From positions 143,365-207,364 of the forward strand of contig JAJPEN010000047.1 in assembly GCA_021166835.1 (NCBI GenBank): a DNA stretch of 64,000 bases, given 5' to 3'. Numbering within the stretch: position 1 is the stretch's first letter; the number at the start of each line of letters is the position of its first letter. This document shows, piece by piece, positions 36,401-44,770 of this stretch. This DNA is from Burkholderiaceae bacterium (GTDB taxonomy: Bacteria > Pseudomonadota > Gammaproteobacteria > Burkholderiales > Burkholderiaceae). Both the position numbers and the translations under genes were made by a program. The notes beneath the pieces are model-generated. The model was given only the letters and a program-made list of their open reading frames with translations, was not told the origin of the DNA and did not search any database.

Positions 36401-37603
36401 TCAGCGCCCGACGCGCAGCGCGTCGACGATGTTCATCCGCGACGCACGCAGCGCCGGAAGCAGCGAAGCGACCACCGACGTGGCCGCCGCCAACAGCAGG
36501 GCGACGGCGGCGATGCGCGGCGTAAACGCGATCCCCGCAACGAAGCCGCGCGCCATGCCGGGCGGCGGCGGCATCGGGATGCCGACCGCGCTGACGACAA
36601 CGGCAAGCACCCAGCCGAGCAGCACGCCGGCAATGCCGCAGGCGAGGCCGAGGATCAGTCCCTCGCCGACGAAAAGCCGCGCGACGGCCGAACGCGTGCG
36701 TCCGAGCGCCATCATCGTGCCGATCTCCGACGTGCGCTCCATCACGTTGCGCGCGAGCGTGTTGCTCACCGAAAGCAGCACGATCGCGACGATCACCGCA
36801 CGGACGATGGCGAGCTGGCTCGAGAAAAGCTGCACGGTCTTGTTGTAGAAGTCCGCCAGATCGCGCCAGCTCTTTACCCGAACGGCCTCGGCGCCGAGCG
36901 CGGCACGCAGAGCGCCGACGGCTTCGCCGGTGTCCGAAGTCTGCGGCAGCACGCCCACGAAGCGCGAAATTGCGGCCTGGCGCAGCAGCGCCTGAGCCGA
37001 CGGCAACGGCAGGCGCAGCGCGCGATCGTCGTACGCCTTGGTCGACGTATAGAAAATGCCGACGACCGGTGCTTCGATCGCGTTCACGCCACCTGCCGGC
37101 GTCGTCACGAGGAGCGTGACGACGTCTCCGACGTCGGCATCGAGGTTTCGCGCCAGGCCCTCGCCGACGAGCAGGCTGCCCTCGTCGGCGGATTCGAGCG
37201 GTCGGCCCCGCTCGACGACGAGCTGGCTCGACAACGTCTGCTCGCGCTGCGGCTCGACGCCTTCGCCGATGAACGACACGGTGCGGTCGCCGTGGCTCGC
37301 CAGTCCGACGAAGGAAAGCCGCGCGGCAACGAGGGCGCCCGGGAATTCGGCAAGAGCGCCATCGATCGCCGGCCGCAGCGCGACCATCGACGAAGACGGC
37401 GCATGCGAACCGGCGTCGGCGGGAAGCACCTGGAAGTGCCCGAGATTCGAGCGGATGATCGACTCGCGGAAGTCGACGAAGATCCGCTCGATGAACCCGT
37501 CGGCGAGGATCAGCGCGACCGTGCCGAAGACGATCGCCAGCCCCGCCATCGACCAGCGCTGCGGCTCGCGCAGGAACGCGAGCCAGAACTTCAGCCTGTG
37601 CAT
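36401..37603 (-). CDS. FtsX/LolC-type ABC permease
   Basis: A 400-residue sister of the downstream permease. N-terminal membrane segment at about 18-40 (WSMAGLAIVFGTVALILADGF), periplasmic core, then three C-terminal segments with the coupling stretch ERTSEIGTMMALGRTRSAVA. The GIPMPPPPGM loop is shared with its partner. The start at 37603 overlaps the ThiF-like gene stop by 13 bp, so translation is coupled. It differs enough from the partner (LGHFQVLPADAGSH after the first segment) to suggest a true heterodimer rather than a recent duplication. Confidence 0.83.
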   Translation of the reverse strand: MHRLKFWLAFLREPQRWSMAGLAIVFGTVALILADGFIERIFVDFRESIIRSNLGHFQVLPADAGSHAPSSSMVALRPAIDGALAEFPGALVAARLSFVGLASHGDRTVSFIGEGVEPQREQTLSSQLVVERGRPLESADEGSLLVGEGLARNLDADVGDVVTLLVTTPAGGVNAIEAPVVGIFYTSTKAYDDRALRLPLPSAQALLRQAAISRFVGVLPQTSDTGEAVGALRAALGAEAVRVKSWRDLADFYNKTVQLFSSQLAIVRAVIVAIVLLSVSNTLARNVMERTSEIGTMMALGRTRSAVARLFVGEGLILGLACGIAGVLLGWVLAVVVSAVGIPMPPPPGMARGFVAGIAFTPRIAAVALLLAAATSVVASLLPALRASRMNIVDALRVGR

Positions 37604-38499
37604 CGACTCGCGGCTTCGGCTGCAGCCATGCCCCGATAGCGCCGGCGCACGATCGACATCAGCACGCGCTGGATCGGATTGCGGTTGCCGCCGGGCCGCC
37701 AGGTACGCACGTAGCGGTTGCGATACGCATCGAACTGCAGGCACCAGGGGGCGGCCAGCACGCGGCCCCGTCCGAGCAGGATCTTCAGCGCCTCCACCCC
37801 GGCGATTCCCGAGCACAACTGGCAGGCCATGCCGGTGGACGGCCCCTTGTGCGCCGACAGGCTGACCGCCGAAGGATCGACGAGATAGGTGCTCTGCAGG
37901 AACGCGGGCGACAGCCCGACGAGGAAGCGCACCGACCGCTCGGTCTCGTCGCAGCCCTCCCAACGGAAGTACTCCTCGAAGCTCATCCGCCCGGGCAGGA
38001 AGCTGAGCAGCGCGGCGCCCATGCCGATGGGCGCTACGGTGACGGCGGGAATGCCGCGCTTCGCGCAGGCATCGAACACCGCCTTGCGCGCGTCGAAGGC
38101 GAAGAAATCGAGCCCGTCGACGTACAGGTCGACGTCGCGCAGGAACTCGTCGAGGTTGGCGGGGGTGACGCCTTCGGGGAAACGGCGCAACTCGATCTCC
38201 GGATCGATGTCGTGCGCCATCCGGGCGAGCACCTCGACTTTCGGCTCGCCGATCGTGCTCATCGACGCACCGGCCTGGCGGTTGAAGTTCGCCAGCCCGA
38301 AGCGATCGAAATCGGCGATCGAGAAGCGCCCCACGCCGAGTCGCGCGAGCGTGACGAGATGCGAGCCGCCGACGCCGCCCAGGCCGGCGATCGCCACGCG
38401 CTTGCGGCGCAGCAGCTGCTGCTCGTCGCGCGTCACCCAGCCGATGTTGCGCGAGAAGGCGTCGTCGTAGGAGAAGGCAGGCAGCGATTCGGCGTGCAC
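37591..38499 (-). CDS. ThiF/E1-like adenylating enzyme
   Basis: A 302-residue stand-alone ThiF/MoeB/E1-fold protein, a family that adenylates a carboxylate with ATP. The nucleotide loop is RVAIAGLGGVGGSHLVTLAR, followed by ADFDRFGLANFNRQ (the Asp and Arg that bind ATP and metal) and the lysine in IGEPKVEVLA. The opening FSYDDAFSRNIGW is typical of the Rv1355c-type branch. It lacks the paired CxxC zinc motifs of ThiF/MoeB. The GTG at 38499 is the best start but has no clear ribosome site. It heads a four-gene coupled operon: E1-like, two FtsX permeases, methyltransferase. Confidence 0.78.
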   Translation of the reverse strand: MHAESLPAFSYDDAFSRNIGWVTRDEQQLLRRKRVAIAGLGGVGGSHLVTLARLGVGRFSIADFDRFGLANFNRQAGASMSTIGEPKVEVLARMAHDIDPEIELRRFPEGVTPANLDEFLRDVDLYVDGLDFFAFDARKAVFDACAKRGIPAVTVAPIGMGAALLSFLPGRMSFEEYFRWEGCDETERSVRFLVGLSPAFLQSTYLVDPSAVSLSAHKGPSTGMACQLCSGIAGVEALKILLGRGRVLAAPWCLQFDAYRNRYVRTWRPGGNRNPIQRVLMSIVRRRYRGMAAAEAASRCTG

Positions 38500-38686
38500 G
38501 ACAGGCGATGAGGCGATGGGTTCGGAAAACGCCCGGAACTGGCAGCCGCCACGGGTAAACCCGCAACCGGAGCGTGTCGGTACTGTACGGCATGCCGGGG
38601 CAAAGGCCCCGTGCAGGCGCCGCTGCCCGGCGCAGATCGGGTCATGGCCGGTCGGCGACCGCTGTCGCCACCACTGCGCTATGATG

Positions 38687-38718
38687 GTTGACCAGATGAG
38701 TAGAGATGGTTGGTCAAC
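38687..38718 (+). promoter_or_regulatory. Inverted-repeat operator before the Phd/VapC-like pair
   Basis: GTTGACCA (38687-38694) and TGGTCAAC (38711-38718) form a perfect 8-bp inverted repeat with 16 bases between, directly before the antitoxin ATG. A -10-like TATGAT lies at 38680-38685. Autoregulation by the Phd-type antitoxin complex is the likely use. Confidence 0.6.
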
Positions 38719-38976
38719 ATGCGGGAAGTGCCGGTTTACGAAGCGAAGACGCGCCTGTCGGAACTGATTGCTGCGGTCGAATCGGGAGAGCGCGTCCTGA
38801 TCACGCGGCGCGGCGTTCCTGTTGCCCAGCTCGTCGCCGCAGCAGAGCGCGACAAGCGCCAGCGACAGGAGCGCCGCAAGCGCATCGAGGACGCCTTCGC
38901 CGAGTTGAAACGGTACGGCACCGGTGCCTCGCTCGACGTTCCGCTGCGCGAAGCGATCGACGAAGGGCGCGACTGA
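38719..38976 (+). CDS. Phd/YefM-family antitoxin
   Basis: An 85-residue protein with the Phd/YefM opening MREVPVYEAKTRLSELIAAVESGERVLITRRGVPVAQLV, which forms the DNA-binding and dimer domain; the charged C-terminal tail (from about 45) would wrap the toxin. The ATG at 38719 is chosen because it begins the family domain. An in-frame TTG four codons earlier would read through the operator arm. Its stop overlaps the toxin ATG by one base (TGATG). Confidence 0.85.
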   Translation: MREVPVYEAKTRLSELIAAVESGERVLITRRGVPVAQLVAAAERDKRQRQERRKRIEDAFAELKRYGTGASLDVPLREAIDEGRD

Positions 38977-39389
38977 TGCCTTTCGTGCTCGACAATTCCG
39001 TCGTGTCGGGTTGGTACCTGCGCGATCAGGCGGATGACTACTCCGAGTCGATCGCGCAGCGCCTGCTCGACGACCGGGCGGTGGTACCCGTGATCTGGGA
39101 ACTCGAACTCGCGAACGTGCTGCGCAGCGCCTGTCGCCGTCAGCGCCTGCATGCGTCCAGCGCCCAGGAGATCCTGTCTCGCATCGCCGAGTTGCCGATC
39201 GACGTCGATCGAATCGCGACGCCTCCGTCGGAGCTTCTCGCGCTGTCGCTTCGCTTCGACTTGAGCGCCTACGATGCGAGCTACCTCGCACTGGCTTTGC
39301 GACTTCAGTTGCCGGTTGCGACGCGAGACGATGCGCTCCGTGCAGCGGCGCTCGCGTCGGGAGTGGGAGCGGTTTCGGGACGCCAATGA
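38976..39389 (+). CDS. PIN-domain ribonuclease toxin (VapC type)
   Basis: A 137-residue PIN-domain protein. Active-site acids are D6 (VLDNS), E42/E44 (IWELELAN), an Asp near 98 (SAYDASYLALA) and Asp near 117 (VATRDDAL). Identity with the PIN toxin at 6707 is low, so this is a separate family member, not a copy. It pairs with the Phd-type antitoxin and sits immediately upstream of glnS, about 108 bp before its start. The RNA target is not readable. Confidence 0.85.
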   Translation: MPFVLDNSVVSGWYLRDQADDYSESIAQRLLDDRAVVPVIWELELANVLRSACRRQRLHASSAQEILSRIAELPIDVDRIATPPSELLALSLRFDLSAYDASYLALALRLQLPVATRDDALRAAALASGVGAVSGRQ

Positions 39390-39496
39390 CGACCGTTTCA
39401 CGCCCCCGCGGTTCGGGATTGCTGACGCGACCCCTTCCAGGACGCCGATCAACGCGCCGATACAATGATCGTTTGCCCGCGCCCCTCTTCCGACTC

Positions 39497-41302
39497 ATGA
39501 CCGACCCCTCGGCCGACGCGACGAAAGCCACCCCCGGCACAGGCGCCGGCGCCGCCCCCAGCCACTTCATCCGCACGATCGTCGAAGACGACCTGCGCAC
39601 CGGCAAGCACGCCGGCCGCCCGTGGGCCGGCCGCCCCGGCCCGCTCGCCGTGCAGCGCGGCGCGCCCGTCGACCCCGCGCCGATCCGCACGCGCTTCCCG
39701 CCGGAGCCCAACGGCTACCTTCACATCGGCCACGCGAAGTCGATCTGCCTGAACTTCGGGCTCGCCGCCGAGTACGCCGGCCGCTGCCATCTGCGCTTCG
39801 ACGACACGAATCCCGAGAAGGAGGAGCAGGAGTACGTCGATTCGATCGTCGAGGCCGTGCACTGGCTCGGCTTCGAATGGAAGGACGCACAGGAAGACAA
39901 CCTCTATTTCGCCAGCGACTATTTCGACTGGTTCTACGAGATGGCCGAGTGGCTCGTGCAGGCGGGTCACGCGTACGTCGACTCGCAGACCGCCGACGAG
40001 GTACGTACGCACCGCGGCACGCTCACCGAGCCCGGGCGCAATTCGCCGTACCGCGACCGCTCGCCCGAGGAGAACCTGCGTCTGCTGCACGAGATGCGCG
40101 CAGGCAGGCACGCCGAAGGCACCCAGCTGCTGCGCGCGAAGATCGACATGGCGTCGCCGAACCTGAACCTGCGCGACCCGGCGCTCTATCGGATCCGCTT
40201 CGCAGGGCACCACCGCACGGGCGACGCCTGGTGCCTGTACCCGATGTACGACTACGCACATCCGCTCGAGGATGCGCTCGAGAACATCACGCACTCGCTG
40301 TGCACGCTCGAGTTCGAGGACCACCGGCCGCTGTACGACTGGCTGCTCGAGCGGCTCGCAGAGGGCGGTTTCTTCGCGCATCCGCTGCCGCAGCAGATCG
40401 AGTTCGCCCGGCTCAACCTCGAATACACGATCACGAGCAAGCGCAGGCTGCAGGCGCTCGTGCGCAGCGGCGCGGTCGACGGCTGGGACGACCCGCGGAT
40501 GACGACGATCGCCGGGCTGCGGCGGCGCGGCTACTCGCCGGAGTCGATCCGCCTGTTCTGCGAACGGATCGGCGTGACGAAGTCCGACTCCTGGATCGAG
40601 ATGAGCGCGCTCGAGCAGGCGCTGCGCGACGACCTGGAGCCGAAGGCGCCGCGCGCGGCGGCGGTGCTCGATCCGCTGAAGCTCGTCCTCGACAACTGGC
40701 CGGCCGACCGGCTCGACGAATGCGAGGCGCCGGTGCACCCGCAGAGGCCCGAGCTGGGCCGGCGGCGCTTTCCGTTCGCCCGCGAATTGTGGATCGAGCG
40801 CGAGGACTTCGCCGAGGCGCCGCCGAAGGGCTTCTTCCGGCTCTACCCCGGCAACCGCGTGCGGTTGCGCTACGGCTATGTCGTCGAATGCACGGGCTGC
40901 GAGAAGGACGCCGACGGCAACGTCGTCGCCGTGCACGCGAACGCGTTTCTCGATTCGAAGTCGGGCACGCCGGGGGCCGATACGTACAAGGTGAAGGGCA
41001 ACCTGCACTGGGTGGCGGCGGTCGCGGCAATCGACGCGGAGGTTCGGCTGTACGAGCGGCTGTTCACCGAGGCGCAACCGGGCGCGGGCGGCACCGATCC
41101 GCTCGATTCGCTGAACACGGCGTCGAAGCGCGTGGTGCAGGCGAAGCTCGAGCCGGGGCTGGCCGATGCGCTGCCCGAATCACGCTGGCAGTTCGAGCGG
41201 CACGGCTATTTCGTGGCCGACCGCGTCGATCATCGAGCCGGGCGGCCGGTGTTCAACCGATCGGTGAGCCTGAAGGAGTCGCGGAGCAATCCGAAGCGCT
41301 GA
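39497..41302 (+). CDS. glnS: Glutaminyl-tRNA synthetase
   Basis: Class I synthetase charging tRNA-Gln. The ATG at 39497 gives 601 residues; E. coli GlnS has 554, and the excess is mainly an N-terminal Ala/Gly/Thr-rich tail of about 20 residues plus loops. HIGH is in PPEPNGYLHIGHAKSICLNFG at about 69-89 and the KMSKS equivalent is TSKRRLQALV. The C-terminal anticodon-binding beta-barrels are complete (YPGNRVRLRYGYVVECTG). A -10-like TACAAT lies at 39461-39466. Confidence 0.95.
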   Translation: MTDPSADATKATPGTGAGAAPSHFIRTIVEDDLRTGKHAGRPWAGRPGPLAVQRGAPVDPAPIRTRFPPEPNGYLHIGHAKSICLNFGLAAEYAGRCHLRFDDTNPEKEEQEYVDSIVEAVHWLGFEWKDAQEDNLYFASDYFDWFYEMAEWLVQAGHAYVDSQTADEVRTHRGTLTEPGRNSPYRDRSPEENLRLLHEMRAGRHAEGTQLLRAKIDMASPNLNLRDPALYRIRFAGHHRTGDAWCLYPMYDYAHPLEDALENITHSLCTLEFEDHRPLYDWLLERLAEGGFFAHPLPQQIEFARLNLEYTITSKRRLQALVRSGAVDGWDDPRMTTIAGLRRRGYSPESIRLFCERIGVTKSDSWIEMSALEQALRDDLEPKAPRAAAVLDPLKLVLDNWPADRLDECEAPVHPQRPELGRRRFPFARELWIEREDFAEAPPKGFFRLYPGNRVRLRYGYVVECTGCEKDADGNVVAVHANAFLDSKSGTPGADTYKVKGNLHWVAAVAAIDAEVRLYERLFTEAQPGAGGTDPLDSLNTASKRVVQAKLEPGLADALPESRWQFERHGYFVADRVDHRAGRPVFNRSVSLKESRSNPKR

Positions 41303-41318
41303 AGGCATTGGCCTTAAG

Positions 41319-41624
41319 ATGCGACCGATGAACGCCCGCGACATCGAAGCCGCGCTGTTGGCCCGGTGTGTTTCGGTCGCACGAGACCCAGCGCAAGTTG
41401 CGCGCGATCCACGCGAGGCGAATGTATTCCAGCTCGCAGCGATGGTCGTGGAACCCCACTTTCCCCACGAGTCGCGAAGCTTGATGCGGGCCAGTGAGCG
41501 CTACTTCATTGCTCATCCCGATCAACGGTTGAGTCCTGCCGAGGTCGTCCAGCGCGGCTGGGTATCGAACCCGCCCCGGTTGCGCGACTCGCTGACTCAT
41601 CGGTTTCGCGAGCCGCGAGGCTGA
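41319..41624 (+). CDS. Unrecognised small protein paired with a nucleotidyltransferase
   Basis: A 101-residue protein with no family I can name. It is mixed alpha, rich in Arg, Pro and Ala; the middle (PHFPHESRSLMRASERYFIAHPDQRL) is amphipathic. Its stop abuts the ATG of the nucleotidyltransferase gene (TGAATG), so the two are cotranscribed and coupled. By analogy with AbiE/MenT-like systems it would be the antitoxin. An alternative start is the ATG at 41328. It follows glnS by 16 bp. Confidence 0.6.
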   Translation: MRPMNARDIEAALLARCVSVARDPAQVARDPREANVFQLAAMVVEPHFPHESRSLMRASERYFIAHPDQRLSPAEVVQRGWVSNPPRLRDSLTHRFREPRG

Positions 41625-42215
41625 ATGCCGACGCAGCCGATCTTTCACACCGACACGGCACTTGCGAAGGGCCTGCGGGCGCTGCTCGAGCAACTCGAGC
41701 AGCGGCTGTCGCTGCACCGCCCTCTGAACGTTTACATCGCCGGGGGGATGGCTGTCCACCTCTACACCGCCGGTCGGGTCACAACCGATGTCGACGCGGA
41801 GTTCGGCGGGCGCGTCCACCTGCCCAACGACCTGATGGTCGAAGTCACGCGGGAAGACGGAACACGGCAGGTCCTCTACCTCGACACGAACTACAACTCG
41901 ACCTTCGCGCTGATGCACGAGGACTATCTGACAGACTCGATCCCGCTGGATCTGGGCGTCGATCAGCTTCGGGTCCGTGTGCTGTCCCCCGTCGACCTCG
42001 CCGTGAGCAAGATCGCGCGCTTCGGCGACACCGACCGCGAAGACATTGCTGCCTTGGTGCGTCTCGGCTTGACGAGCGCCGACGAGATCGAAAAGCGTGC
42101 AAAAAGTGCGATGGCCGGGTACATCGGCGGTGAAGCGATGTTGCGACTGAATATCGACGATGCTGTCGCACTGGCTCGGCGCGCGGAGATGGACCGGTCA
42201 AGCTCCAGCCGCTAG
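41625..42215 (+). CDS. DUF6036-type nucleotidyltransferase, toxin-like
   Basis: A 196-residue nucleotidyltransferase-fold protein. The motif YIAGGMAVHLYTAGRVTTDVDAEF (about 37-60) contains the GG and the D-x-D metal pair of the polymerase-beta-like family, and VRVLSPVDLAVSKIARFGDTDREDI is the DUF6036/AbiEii-type second block. Relatives include toxins that add nucleotides to tRNA 3' ends. It is coupled to the small upstream gene and lies just downstream of glnS. Substrate and toxicity are not shown. Confidence 0.72.
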   Translation: MPTQPIFHTDTALAKGLRALLEQLEQRLSLHRPLNVYIAGGMAVHLYTAGRVTTDVDAEFGGRVHLPNDLMVEVTREDGTRQVLYLDTNYNSTFALMHEDYLTDSIPLDLGVDQLRVRVLSPVDLAVSKIARFGDTDREDIAALVRLGLTSADEIEKRAKSAMAGYIGGEAMLRLNIDDAVALARRAEMDRSSSSR

Positions 42216-42237
42216 CCGGACACGACATTCACGTCGT

Positions 42238-42879
42238 TCACAGCACCGCATCTCCCACGAACGGATTACTCGCCCGTTCGTCCCCGAAGGTCGACACCGG
42301 CCCGTGTCCGGGCACGAAAGTGACGTCGTCGCCCAGCGGCCACAGCTTCTGCGTGATCGATGCGATCAGCGTCGCGTGGTCGCCGCGCGGAAAATCGGTG
42401 CGCCCGATCGACCCCTGGAACAGCACGTCGCCGACGATCGCCAGTCGCAGCTTCGGATGAAAGAACACCACGTGTCCCGGCGTGTGGCCGGGCGTGTGCA
42501 GCACTTCGAGCGTCTGCCGGCCGAACGTGACGGTGTCGCCGTCGACGAGCCAGCGATCGGGCTCGAAGCTCGCTGCGCCGCGCATGCCGAACATCGCGCC
42601 CTGCTCGCCCAGCTGCGCGATCCAGAAGCGGTCTTCCTCGTGCGGGCCTTCGATCGGCACGCCGTGCCGCCGCGCGAAGACGCCGGCCTGGCCGCAGTGG
42701 TCGATGTGTCCGTGCGTGAGCAGCACCTTCTCGAGGCGTGCGCCCTGCGCGGCGAGCGCCGCATCGATGCGATCGAGATCGCCGCCCGGATCGACGACCG
42801 CGGCGCGCAGCGTTTCCTCGCAGACGAGCACCGAGCAGTTCTGCTGGAAGGGCGTGACCGGAACGACGAGCAGCTTCAT
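42238..42879 (-). CDS. MBL-fold hydrolase, glyoxalase II-like
   Basis: A 213-residue metallo-beta-lactamase-fold enzyme. The metal motif HxHxDH is H56-G-H58-I-D60-H61; further ligands lie in HTPGHTPGHVVF and IVGDVLFQGSIGRTDFPRG, and the last His is in FVPGHGP. The pattern resembles YcbL-type hydroxyacylglutathione hydrolases. It overlaps the DUF2237 gene as ATGA, so the pair is coupled. The thioester substrate is presumed, not shown. Confidence 0.85.
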   Translation of the reverse strand: MKLLVVPVTPFQQNCSVLVCEETLRAAVVDPGGDLDRIDAALAAQGARLEKVLLTHGHIDHCGQAGVFARRHGVPIEGPHEEDRFWIAQLGEQGAMFGMRGAASFEPDRWLVDGDTVTFGRQTLEVLHTPGHTPGHVVFFHPKLRLAIVGDVLFQGSIGRTDFPRGDHATLIASITQKLWPLGDDVTFVPGHGPVSTFGDERASNPFVGDAVL

Positions 42880-43256
42880 TGGGCGCTCCACGCGTGCGCG
42901 CGCAGCGCGTCGATCGGAACGACGCGCAGCGCCGCCTCGTGCGTCGCTTCGAGCACGACGGCGGGCGCTACGCCCGCCCGCCACGCCTCGAGCCAGCGCG
43001 CCGCGCACAGGCACCAGCGGTCGCCCGGCTTCAGGCCGGCGAAGCGCCACTCGGGCCGCGGGGTGACGAGGTCGTTGCCGTGCGCGAGCGAAAACGCGAG
43101 GAAGGCCTCGTCCACGCGCACGCAGACGGTATGCTGGCCGAGGTCCTCGCTGTCGGCTTCGCAGCAGCCGGTGCGAAGGTATCCGGTAAGGGGATCGTAG
43201 GAGCAGGCGAGCAGCGGCCCGCCGAGCACGTTGCGGGAAGGAATCGTCTCGATCAT
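42876..43256 (-). CDS. DUF2237 family protein
   Basis: A 126-residue cytosolic protein matching the DUF2237 pattern: NVLGGPLLACSYDPLTGYLRTGCCE, then GQHTVCVRVDEAFLAFSLAHGNDL, then GLKPGDRWCLCAARWLEAWRAGVAPAVVLEATHE. The conserved cysteines (CSYD, GCC, HTVC, CLC) hint at metal or redox chemistry, but no function is established. It is first in a two-gene operon with the MBL hydrolase and divergent from the amidase gene. Confidence 0.82.
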   Translation of the reverse strand: MIETIPSRNVLGGPLLACSYDPLTGYLRTGCCEADSEDLGQHTVCVRVDEAFLAFSLAHGNDLVTPRPEWRFAGLKPGDRWCLCAARWLEAWRAGVAPAVVLEATHEAALRVVPIDALRAHAWSAQ

Positions 43257-43312
43257 CGATGCGGTGCGGCTTCGGCCATGCCGGTGTTCGCTCTCTTATA
43301 CCATCGCTCGCG

Positions 43313-44770
43313 ATGAACGATCGCCGCTTTCCCTTCCACGCTCCGATCCCCGCGCTGCTGGCCGCGTTCCACGGCGGGAAAGACTCGCCGCGCGCGCTGC
43401 TCGAGCGCTGCTTCGCCGCCATCGACGCGCACGACGGGGTCGTGAATGCGCTGCCCACGCGCGTCGATCGCGACGCGGCCCGGGCGGCGGCCGACCGTAT
43501 CGGCGCGTCGATCGCGCGCGGCGAAGCGGTCGGCCCGCTCGCCGGCCTGCCGTACTGCGCGAAGGACACGCACGCCACCGCGGGCCTGCGCACTACCTGG
43601 GGTTCGCCGATCTTCGCCGACCACGTGCCGGCGGCGAACGACCCGGTGGTGCAACGCATGCTCGGCGCCGACGCGGTGCTCGTCGCGAAATCGAACACGC
43701 CCGAGTTCGCCGCCGGCGCGCAGACCTTCAACCCGGTGTTCGGCGCGACGCGCCATCCTTTCGATCCGTCGCTCACGGTCGGCGGCTCGACCGGCGGCGG
43801 CGCCGCCGCGCTCGCCTGCGGAATGACGATCGTTGCCGACGGCTCGGATCTCGGCGGCAGCCTGCGCAATCCGGCCAGCTTCTGCGGCGTGGTCGGCATG
43901 CGGCCCAGCTCCACGGCGGAACCCGCGCTGCGCAACGCGACGAACGTCTTCGGCACGCTGAACCAGATCGGCGCGATGGGCGCGCGCGTGGCCGATCTGC
44001 GCCTCGCGCATCGCGCGATCCGCACGCCCGTGGCGCGCCGCCCGCTCGTCGAGTGGCTCGATGCCTGGGAGCGCGAAGCGCGGCAGCGCGCAGAGCGCGC
44101 TTCGCGCCCGCTGCGCCTGGCCTGGTCGATCGACTGCGGCGGCTCGATGCCGGTCGCTGCCGCCGTCCGCGTCGCCGTCGAGCGGGCGATCGACCGGCTT
44201 CGCTCGTGCGGCGTCGAGCTGGTCGAGGCATGGCCCGATCTGTCGGGCGCCGACGAGTGCTTCCAGGTGCTTCGTGCCGAGTACTTCGTCGAGAACTGGG
44301 CCGAGCTGTACGCGACGCAGCGCGCGCATCTGAAGGACACCGTCGCCTGGAACATCGAGCAGGGACTGGCGCTCGACGTCGCGCGCATCGCCGCTGCGGC
44401 GCGCCTGCGCTCGGCGATCTTCGAGCGCGTCGCGCGCTTCGTCTCGGGCTTCGACGCGTGGCTGCTGCCGACCGCGCAGGTACTGCCCTTCCCGATCGCC
44501 GTCGCCTACCCCACCGAGATCGACGGCGAGCCGCTGCGCACCTATATCGACTGGGTCGCGAGCTGCTACCGGATCACGGTCAGCGGCCATCCGGCGCTGA
44601 CGCTTCCGGCGGGTTTCGCGAGCCGGATTCCCGGCGGCACGCCGCTGCCGGTCGGCCTTCAGCTGGTCGGCCGCTTCGGCGCCGACGAGGCGCTGCTCGA
44701 CGTCGGGGAACGCATCGAGCAGTGGCTCGCGCCGTTGAGCGACGCGCGACCGGCGCTGGTCGAATGCTGA
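43313..44770 (+). CDS. Amidase-signature family hydrolase
   Basis: A 485-residue amidase. The Ser-cisSer-Lys triad is present: Lys in YCAKDTHATAGLRTTWG, the cis-Ser in VGGSTGGGAAALACG and the nucleophile in DGSDLGGSLRNPASFCG. The GGST-GGG variant departs from the usual GGSSGGS, which may affect specificity. It hydrolyses a carboxamide; the substrate is unknown. The ATG at 43313 was chosen over in-frame starts further upstream. Its stop overlaps the start of the LysR regulator, so amidase and regulator are cotranscribed. Confidence 0.87.
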   Translation: MNDRRFPFHAPIPALLAAFHGGKDSPRALLERCFAAIDAHDGVVNALPTRVDRDAARAAADRIGASIARGEAVGPLAGLPYCAKDTHATAGLRTTWGSPIFADHVPAANDPVVQRMLGADAVLVAKSNTPEFAAGAQTFNPVFGATRHPFDPSLTVGGSTGGGAAALACGMTIVADGSDLGGSLRNPASFCGVVGMRPSSTAEPALRNATNVFGTLNQIGAMGARVADLRLAHRAIRTPVARRPLVEWLDAWEREARQRAERASRPLRLAWSIDCGGSMPVAAAVRVAVERAIDRLRSCGVELVEAWPDLSGADECFQVLRAEYFVENWAELYATQRAHLKDTVAWNIEQGLALDVARIAAAARLRSAIFERVARFVSGFDAWLLPTAQVLPFPIAVAYPTEIDGEPLRTYIDWVASCYRITVSGHPALTLPAGFASRIPGGTPLPVGLQLVGRFGADEALLDVGERIEQWLAPLSDARPALVEC

